Positions 56,692 to 64,000 of a stretch of 64,000 nt of DNA are shown one piece after another. The DNA is taken from positions 18,518,906 through 18,582,905 of the forward strand of contig OY987264.1 of assembly GCA_963920665.1 (NCBI GenBank), read 5' to 3'. The translations under genes and the position numbers were made by a program. How positions within the stretch are numbered: the stretch's first letter is position 1; each line of letters begins with the position of its first letter. The notes under the pieces were generated by a model that made no database searches, was not told the DNA's origin, and saw only the letters and a program-made list of their open reading frames with translations. Source of the DNA: Straminergon stramineum. Taxonomy: Eukaryota; Streptophyta; Bryopsida; Hypnales; Calliergonaceae.

Positions 56692-57138
56692 TAAGGTAAA
56701 ACAGCCCATTACGAACCAAATGGGGGGTTTGCCCTCTTGTCATTTCTGAAATTTTCTATTTTTTTTTCCAGATAAAGTCAAGTGACAGAAATGGTGAGAG
56801 CATTTGAAATTATATTTTTTTGACAAAGTGTGAATTTGTTATGAATTTTTTAAGTATTCAGCCCATCACAGCCTGTAGACTACCCCAAAACCAACAAAAA
56901 CTGATCCATAACACTCATCTTACTTACCTATTACAGTCACAATATTTTCTAACACAGAAGACCTGAAAAAGGCACTTCCTGCAATGAACTAACACTAAAA
57001 AACTGAAAGTTCCTATTGCAGTACCTAATTACTGGATTCCAGTTAGCTAAGACATTGAACGTGGCCCAAATCTCAAAAATTAAAAGAAAACTATAATGGG
57101 CTCATTCATAGAGTTCTGTAATGGGCTGTTTTACCTTA
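56692..57138. mobile_element. miniature inverted-repeat element, copy 2 (447 bp)
   Basis: Starts TAAGGTAAAACAGCCCATTA(C) and ends with the exact reverse complement, (G)TAATGGGCTGTTTTACCTTA, so the 21-base termini are perfect inverted repeats. The interior aligns with copy 1 at 49221. If the outermost TA is the target duplication, the repeat itself begins AGGTAAAACAG. No ORF; depends on a transposase elsewhere. Confidence 0.88.
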
Positions 57139-57309
57139 GTTGATAGTGGTCCATATGTAGATGACATACAAATGAGCATTAAAGAACACAATGTAAAGTC
57201 CTGCACCAGAAAGCTTAAGGGGTTGACAATAATAGCTAGATAGTACATTGCTTTTGCTGTATCAAGTCGAGTTGATAATGAGCTTGCTTGCTTTTGATTT
57301 GAGTGTGGA

Positions 57310-57400
57310 GTTCTGTTCCAGGCCACTTGTGGCTGGTTGTATCTTCGTATTTTCAGCAATGAAATCCCGTTTCATTTCTTTCAAAAAAAAAGAAAATTTA
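57310..57400 (+). repeat. possible retroposon 3' end with A-rich tail
   Basis: CCAGGCCACTTGTGGCTGG, then GCAATGAAATCCCGTTTC and an A-rich run. Shared with 51560-51640 in the opposite orientation. Confidence 0.35.
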
Positions 57401-57401
57401 A

Positions 57402-58600
57402 ATGAGTGTGGAGAATGCAATTGATCAGTCCAAGGCGCATTCAAGCCATCTGACAAGAGTGACAGATGCTTTGGATTCTGACGATGAGGAAGTGGCAGAT
57501 CGAGGTGGGCGAATTGAAGGCACGAGTGTGCAGGATGGGATTGAGCAGAACTTTGGGGAAGCGTTTGAGGGTGAGCTGGTGAGCTGGTGGAGTATTTTGA
57601 TTCCGACTATGAGACAGTGGCAGAGGTAGGGAAAGGCACGGGTGTGGAAGATGAGATTGAGCAATCTAAGGTGCATTGGAGCCTGCTGACTGACAAGGAG
57701 GATGAAGATATAGAGACACCCTCCTTGCATTGACGTTGCTTCTCTTCCACATTTGGTGATGGTGGAATCTATGATGTTGGTAAATTGTTGTTGGGGGAGA
57801 AGTTGCAGAGGGTAGGCAGGTAGAGATATACAATGTCTGCGTCATTTGGAAGAATCTAGAGGCTTTAGATGATGAGTAATGTAGACTTAGTTGGGTGCTA
57901 AAGGTATTTTGGAAGGGGGTATCCTTACGAGATTTGCAAATGTACGGAATCCTCTAATTTTATCGGTAGAGAGAGTGGAACACATGAAGTCTAGGAAATC
58001 TCCTAATTGAAGAATATCATGCATGTGCATTGTGGGACATTGTTACGAGATGGGAGGTTTGCTTTTCTATTCATGTAAAGGCAACAAAAGACCTACCAAT
58101 TCTCATTTATAGGGACCTCAAACCATCTAATATATTACACAATAACATGGACACAAGCTTAAAGTATAATTTTTATGTACCAAACTTTGAATGCTTAATT
58201 AAAGTCATGGGATCTAAATTCTTCATAGCCCTAGGAATTTTGGAAGTGTATAAAGATTATAATCATGTTGCGAATTAGAGACGAATATTGTTTACCAAAG
58301 TAGGAGATGTTTATTGTTATAGGATGTTTTGTTACTTGATCTTGACAAAAGAGACTTCCTTTTGAGGGTCATCCTATAAGTGATTCTTTGACCTTGTTTT
58401 GAAAGGGCAATGGCTTGAAGTGCCTCATCATATTGATGAATGGGCACGTGATTTGTTGCATATGTATTGGTAGTATGATCCTACAACAAGACCTACATTT
58501 GGAGAGATACTATATTTTCTTGAATACAAGAGATTGCCAAAAAATCAAAGGGTGGGTTGAAAAAGGTAGATGTTGCCTTATAAGGAACATGTTGCCTTTG
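57402..58600 (+). pseudogene. protein kinase pseudogene
   Basis: Scattered pieces in several frames: an acidic N-terminal part with an internal repeat (DALDSDDEEVADRGG; YFDSDYETVAEVGKG), then GKLLLGEKLQ with RYT or EIY beyond it (glycine-rich loop and start of the kinase fold, about 57775), LPILIYRDLKPSNILHNNM (catalytic loop with RD, about 58098), and DPTTRPTFGEILYFLE (C-lobe, about 58473). The order and spacing fit a plant Ser/Thr or receptor-like kinase. DFG and APE regions are degraded, and several stops and frameshifts are present. Unrelated in motif detail to kinases 1 and 2 (YRD rather than HND). Confidence 0.6.
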
Positions 58601-58604
58601 TGTT

Positions 58605-60080
58605 AGAGGAATATTAATTATTAATTTGAATGTGGATAATCATAGTACTTTGCAAGTGTCTACCATAGCTTCTTTTTAGAAGAAAATCATGTTTATTGAT
58701 GGCCATTTTGGACTATTTACTCCACAATTAGAAGTAGAATTGAACTTCAAAATCCTTTCACTCTATACATATCCATTTTTTACTCTTGAATTATTGAATT
58801 TTTTAATACTCATTTATTTTTAAAGATAAAATCACATCTCTTCTATAAAATCATTTTGTAGATACAATCAATTTTAGAGATAAAAATCATTTCTTAGATT
58901 TTGGTGTGAAAATTTTCTTAAAGTAAAATGTTAAGAAGGTTTACATCAAATACAATGTATGCTAAAAAATCTAAAATTTATCCATAGATGAAATGAAAAT
59001 TTTCCATATAAAATGCAAAGAATATCTTGAAATAAAATGATTTTATGTGGTATTAGGCCAAAAAGTCAAAATGCAATAAAGTGTTCAATTTTAGGAATTT
59101 TTCAAAATTTCAAGTTGGGGAAGAAACCACACTTCATTGACTTCATTTCACTACACTAATTGCTCTGAATGGTGAGGGGGAGAAATTAGTGTCACTTTGA
59201 CAATTTGAGTCACAAAGATTTTTTCTTTGTGTAAATTGATACAAACCAATTTTTTTTCAGCTTTTCATAATTTAAAATAGTATTACTTTGGTGAATTAGT
59301 GTCACACGTACTATTAGGACCAATTAATGGGGGTTCATATTAAAAAGAATTTATTTTCATGGCTCAATTTCAAATCAAGAGTTGAGACTTGAGACCTTGA
59401 TAGGCCAAACTACAATATACTTTGAACTATGGATTAAAACAACTTATCTAGAAAAGTCAAAAATACCACAATGACACTGCATTCAAAACCATTCCGTCAA
59501 AATGCATTCAAACACCTAAAAAAAATAAAAAATAAAGAATAAATTTGTTCCATCTTCTAGGCCTTTTCACAATCATCCATTTGTCCGCTTGTTAGTCCAT
59601 ACAATGTCCGAAGGTTCTCAAAAAAGTGAGAAAACAACAACAATTGTAGATGAGGTGATTTGTTTTTCCAAACAACAAATTCATAACGAAAACCCTAGAA
59701 TGCCACATTTAACTAAATTTGGACTACTCACAAAATTTTAGACAATGTTTGCAAAACATCAAGAGATCATTTGATGATGAAGAATACGAATCTCCCAATG
59801 TTTTGCATAGACTTCCCAATATTTTGCATAGATCTCTATGATAATCTCCCAAAAGTTTGTGTATTTTTCCAAACTAATTTTTTTGGATTATTAATTATAG
59901 ACTTTGAATTGTCCAAATTTTAGCTAAATATGACATCATACAAACTACCAATCTATACTTTGAATTTTTTCCTAATTCAAGAGTAAAAATGCAACAAATA
60001 ACCAAAGAATGACCAAAGCACATCAATCAGTTAACCGCCTAAGTTGCTAGTGGAGATTTGAGATTTTGAGAATCTGAGAT
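58605..60080. other. AT-rich interval and upstream region of RHD3
   Basis: No gene. From about 60060 the composition becomes GC-richer, marking the promoter or transcribed leader of the GTPase gene. No unambiguous TATA box was chosen. Confidence 0.4.
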
Positions 60081-60082
60081 TT

Positions 60083-60441
60083 TTGACTGGTTTGGCTCAA
60101 ATTTCTCCCCGGACACTGGTTCCAGGGTTAAACGATGAGTGGGCAAAACCCAAGCCTATTCGACATCTGGTCGCTTGGCTTCGGCTGCCAACTGTCCCTC
60201 TCAATCCAGGTGGCATCCTTACAAAGGGTCAAATCACCCCTTGCCATGACGTGGACATTACAGCTGGCGCCTCGAGCTCAAAGGAAGGAGAACCTTTCTT
60301 CGTGTAAGTGCCGGCCGCGACAAATCCCCGGCCAGGCATGAGTGACGCGCAACTCCCGTGAAGCAGACGGAGCAGACGATTGAATTCTTGCCCAGATTGC
60401 TCGCTATCACGCACATCTCCCTCGCAAATTTTCTATGAGCT
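60083..60441 (+). promoter_or_regulatory. probable 5' leader of RHD3, with a possible 5' UTR intron
   Basis: GC-rich sequence between AT-rich DNA and the RHD3 ATG. A splice-donor-like GTGTAAGTGCC lies at 60302 and acceptor-like TTGCCCAG ends at about 60397, which would give a short leader intron. A 74-codon upstream frame (60083-60307) is probably not a protein gene. Inferred; transcript data would decide. Confidence 0.35.
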
Positions 60442-63400
60442 ATGGCGCAAGAAGGAGCTCCTGCGATTCAATTGATCGATGAGAAGGGTTCCTTCAATGA
60501 AGCCGCTTTGGTGGATTTCTGCAAAGCGGTGAACCTCGCCAACTGCGGTCTCTCCTACGCCGTGGTGTCCATCATGGGTCCCCAAAGCTCCGGCAAGAGC
60601 ACATTGCTCAACCACCTCTTCGGCACCAAGTTCCGTGAGATGGACGCCTTGGAGGGTCGCAACCAAACCACCAAAGGCGTGTGGTTACAACGCGCGGACG
60701 GCATCGACCCGTGCACTCTCGTCATGGATCTCGAAGGCACAGATGGACGCGAACGCGGCGAAGACGACACCGCTTTCGAGAAGCAGAGCGCTCTCTTCTC
60801 CCTCGCAGTCGCCGACATTGTCCTCATCAACATGTGGTGTCACGACATCGGACGGGAGCAAGCTTCCAACAAGCCGCTCCTCAAAACCGTCTTCCAAGTC
60901 ATGATGCGCTTATTCTCCCCCAGGAAGACTACCATGTTGTTCGTGATTCGGGATAAAACCAGGACGCCCATGGAGATTCTGGAGCCCATTTTGAGGGACG
61001 ACGTACAGAAGATTTGGGATAGTGTATCCAAACCAGGGAAGCACAAGGACACCCCCTTGACAGACTTTTTCAACGTGGAAGTCACGGCGTTGTCGAATTA
61101 TGAGGAGAAGGAGGATCAGTTTCGAGAGGAGATTGCGCAGCTGAATCAGCGGTTTCATAACTCTGTGGCGCCAGGTGGGTTGGCTGGGGATAGGAGAGCA
61201 GTGGTACCAGGGACTGGGTTTCCGTTTAGTGCTCATGAGATGTGGAAAGTGATTAAGGAGAATAAGGATTTGGACTTACCAGCGCATAAAGTGATGGTGG
61301 CGACGGTGAGGTGCGAGGAGATTGCGCATGAGAAGCTGGAGAGCTTGAGAAAAGATGAGAATTGGAGAGAGATTGAGGAAGAGGCGAAAGGGGTGGGGGT
61401 GGTAGGGGGGTTTGGGAAGCAAGCGAGTGCTATTCTAGAGAAGTATACTTCCGAGTATGATGCGGAGGCGGGTTTTTTTGAGGAGAGTGTGAGGACGGCG
61501 AAGAGAAACTATCTGATTTCGGAGGCACTGGAAATGATTCAACCGGCGTATGATGCGATGGTTGCGAATTTGAGGGCGAATGCGCTGGAGAAGTTCAAGA
61601 AGGAGTTGCGAGATGGAGCGGAGTCGCAAGAGACGGAATTCGCGGGGACGGTGAGGCAGTGCTCGGAGAGGGCGTTAGCTTCGTTCGATCAAGCATCCGT
61701 TGGTAAGTACAATTCCGTACTGCTCAATGCTGAAATTAGATATTCGTTGTGCATTGATAACATCATGCTCAAAACAAATTAACCATTACAGAGCCGAGAA
61801 ACACGGATCGGGTCTGACGAGTAGTGTTTTTTGCAGTTGTGATTAGGCCATGTAGGGACTTCCTATTGTCCAATTCCACTTGTTTTTCTACCAGCACATG
61901 CAAGGTTATTTGCAGACTCTAGTGATATAAAATTGCGGCCCATTGGAATTACTATTGTTTCACAAAATTGATCAACTTAGGTCATCTTAGGGGTTAAGAA
62001 TCACTGAAAGCCAGTGCCGAATTGGGTCTCCTACCTAATTTTAGCAGTTTTCTTATGTCATATCTCATTTATTGTCGACCAACATATCCAATGTTGTTTG
62101 CTGATTCTTGTGATCGATAAAAATTTGGTCACAGTTGAATTGTAGATTTTAGCAATTAGATCAATCGAATTGGTCATACTAGATTCACGAATCCTTAGGT
62201 CTTTAGAGGTTAAGAATCACTAAAGCCAGTGCCGAATTGCGCCTTGTACCTTACTTTAGCAGTTTTCTTGAGTCCAATTTCGTGTAGTTTTGACCAACAC
62301 ATCCAATTTTCTTCGCTGCTTCTAGTGATCGATAAAAATTTGGTCCCATCTGAAATGTAACCTTCATCATATGATTAATCGCATTCGTGGTTATCGAACC
62401 ATGAATCTTTCACGGGTTAATCAATGCTACCTCCGTATGCAGATGCGAGCGTTTCGCAGGCGTCATGGGAGCCCTCCAAGGCCCGTGAGAAGCTCAATCG
62501 CGACATGAACGCCTACGCGTCCACACTCCGCTCCGACCGCCTCCAGCAGCTGAACTCCGAGTGGCAATACCGTATGGAGGAAAATCTCGGGGAGCCCGTC
62601 TCCGCCCTCCTCGACGCCGCCCCCTCCGAAGCCTGGCCCTCCATTCGCGAGCTCGTGGATTCCGAAACCTCCAAACTCACAGAAGGCATCACCACCGCCC
62701 TCGCGGGCTTCGAACTAAGCCAACAAGAACAGAGCGCCATCCTCACCAACCTCTCCAAATACTCCCGTACCATCGTCGAGAAGAAAGCGCGCGAGGAAAC
62801 TTCCCAGGCGCTCATCCGCATGAAGGATCGCTTCAACAACATCTTCGGCCACGACGAGGAGTCTCTCCCTCGCGTCTGGGGCGAGGAGCACAACGTCCGC
62901 GCCATTACGAAATCTGCACGAATTGGCGCGCTCAAAATGCTAGCAGTGATTGCTGCTCTTCGACTAAACCCTAACCCTAATCCTGAAGACGATCCGATCG
63001 AAGACGCTCTGTTATCGCTCATGGAGGAGGAGGGCTCGACGTCCTCAACCACCAACCCTCTCGCATCGTCGACATGGCCGGGGATTGCACCCGAAGACAC
63101 ACTGCTCACCCCTTCGCAATGCCGATCATTGTGGCGACAATTCCAAGCGGAGACGGAGTACACGATTAGTCAAGCGCTCTCGGCGCAAGAAGCGAAGCGC
63201 CAAGGCAACAACTGGATGCCCCCGCCATGGGCCATCGCGGCGATGCTCGTCCTGGGATTCAATGAGCTCATGACTGTTCTCCGCAACCCCCTGTGGATCC
63301 CGGTCATCTTCGTCGCGTTTGTGCTCGGGAAAGCTCTTTGGGTGCAACTGGATCTTGGTCGGCATTTTCAATACGGTGCGCTTCCGGGGGTTGTGTCAAT

Positions 63401-63539
63401 CTCCACGCGCTTCTTGCCGACGGTCATGGAAACGTTCAAGGGCTTGGTGGACGCCGGGTCTACGACCGTGCCTGCTGCGGCTGCTGCGACTCCTACGCGA
63501 CGTCCTGAAGCTAAGCTAGCTTACGACTCCGATTCCTGA
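60442..63539 (+). CDS. RHD3: RHD3/SEY1 (atlastin-like) ER-shaping GTPase, join(60442..61702,62443..63539)
   Basis: Two exons give 785 codons plus stop, close to the 800-odd residues usual in plants. The intron starts GTAAGT at 61703 and ends GCAG at 62442, in phase 1 (V, then D codon split, then ASVSQ). The GTPase domain (about 35-270) has the P-loop GPQSSGKST at 46-54, the G3 motif [15 protein letters not shown] at 96-110 and the RD motif FVIRDKT at 167-173. A helical-bundle middle follows ([31 protein letters not shown]). Two closely spaced membrane segments lie at about 682-700 and 704-723 (hairpin [14 protein letters not shown] and [16 protein letters not shown]), then a short cytosolic tail ending in acidic/Ser residues. 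Known family role: GTP-driven homotypic fusion of ER tubules and ER network shaping, needed for cell expansion. All catalytic motifs are intact, so this is probably functional. Only one coding intron is visible, whereas the Arabidopsis gene has many, so this copy is intron-poor. ATG context GAGCTATGGCG is plant-like. Confidence 0.95.
61703..62442 (+). other. RHD3 intron (740 bp), built of three tandem units
   Basis: Between GTAAGT and GCAG, three diverged copies of a 190-216-base unit start at about 61869, 62057 and 62272. Shared text includes ACCAACAYATCCAA, TAGTGATCGATAAAAATTTGG or variants, and GGTTAAGAATCACT at 61992 and 62208. No ORF or inserted element seen. Confidence 0.8.
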
Positions 63540-64000
63540 ATTGTGCTACAGCCCTGAAACCCTAATTGTTGCCGGGAATTGTATGTATAACTGAGGTGTT
63601 GAGTATTTAGTTGTGTTTAGGTTTGGTTATGGAAAGGTTTAGTAGACTGTATTGTACAAAGGTGTTAGTCGCCAGGTAATTTATCTGCGGAGGAAATCCG
63701 CGCCTGCAATCGTCTGGGATTCTGCAATTGTTTTGAGTTTTCATCGTTGAGTTGATGCTTTATCCCTTATATGCAATTGGTACTAGAAGATTTGCAGATG
63801 CAGACATAATCACCACTTACTGCAATTAAGCAAAAACTGTCTTGCAGATAGAATTGGCAAGGTGGGTGGACATACGGGAACCGGAAGTGTTCCAGAGCTC
63901 ATATTTTGGACATTTTGTCCAAATAACTTTTCATTCACCCACTAAAATAACGCCTGACTCTTGAAAAATCTTACTCTCTTTATAAAATTGAGGGAAATAA
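63540..64000 (+). other. 3' flank of RHD3
   Basis: The 3' UTR probably extends into 63600-63800; no single polyadenylation signal stands out. No further gene before the window ends. Confidence 0.4.

Noticed and set aside
60555..63371. Several long frames in other phases and on the opposite strand of RHD3
   Set aside because: They arise from the GC-rich coding exons; the RHD3 frame has complete GTPase motifs and correct splice signals.

Overview
This is a eukaryotic nuclear window from a land plant. It is mostly AT-rich, repeat-dominated DNA with one convincing intact host gene. The plant call rests on an RHD3/SEY1-type dynamin-like GTPase at the right end, CCCTAAA-type telomere-like blocks and telo-box motifs, and plant-style hAT elements. 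One host gene in 64 kb suggests a large, repeat-rich genome, such as a seed-free plant or gymnosperm. The species cannot be fixed from the sequence.

Left part (1-34 kb): a cluster of transposon-like genes. There are two atypical protein kinases (186-1775 minus; 29930-31438 plus), three members of an unrecognised 'TCK' family (6772-8331 plus; 19390-22781 minus, which carries a RING-H2 finger; 25906-28297 plus), two hAT transposases with long C-terminal extensions (9824-13102 plus; 15423-18599 minus) and a truncated GHTH-motif (DUF7869-like) gene (32953-34013). Nearly all are broken by in-frame nonsense codons, with few indels. TCK3 is split by a solo LTR (26861-28155) with a perfect 5-bp target duplication; removing it restores the frame.

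Most of these genes lie a few hundred bases downstream of a GC-rich, CpG-rich short-repeat array. Type A arrays use ACCCGCRGTCGCCCC units (before kinase 1, TCK1 and hAT1, always in sense orientation). Type B arrays use GCGGACGG/CCGTCCGC units (before hAT2, TCK3, kinase 2 and the GHTH gene). Kinase 1 and TCK1 encode unrelated proteins but share the same core-promoter-like block and 5' leader. This array-plus-leader module is the most novel feature seen here.

Middle (35-59 kb): decayed coding segments of an unknown family separated by CTCGAWTCGAG palindromes (35-39.5 kb); a degenerate satellite that switches orientation and so forms a large inverted repeat (44.1-45.5 kb); two TA-flanked miniature inverted-repeat elements of about 445 bp; an inverted duplication (49.7-50.3 versus 54.6-55.1 kb); a possible transit-peptide exon (52.9 kb); and a protein kinase pseudogene (57.4-58.6 kb).

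Right end (60-63.5 kb): the RHD3 GTPase, two exons and 785 codons, with an intron built mainly of three diverged tandem units. It shapes the tubular ER and is functionally unrelated to the transposon cluster.
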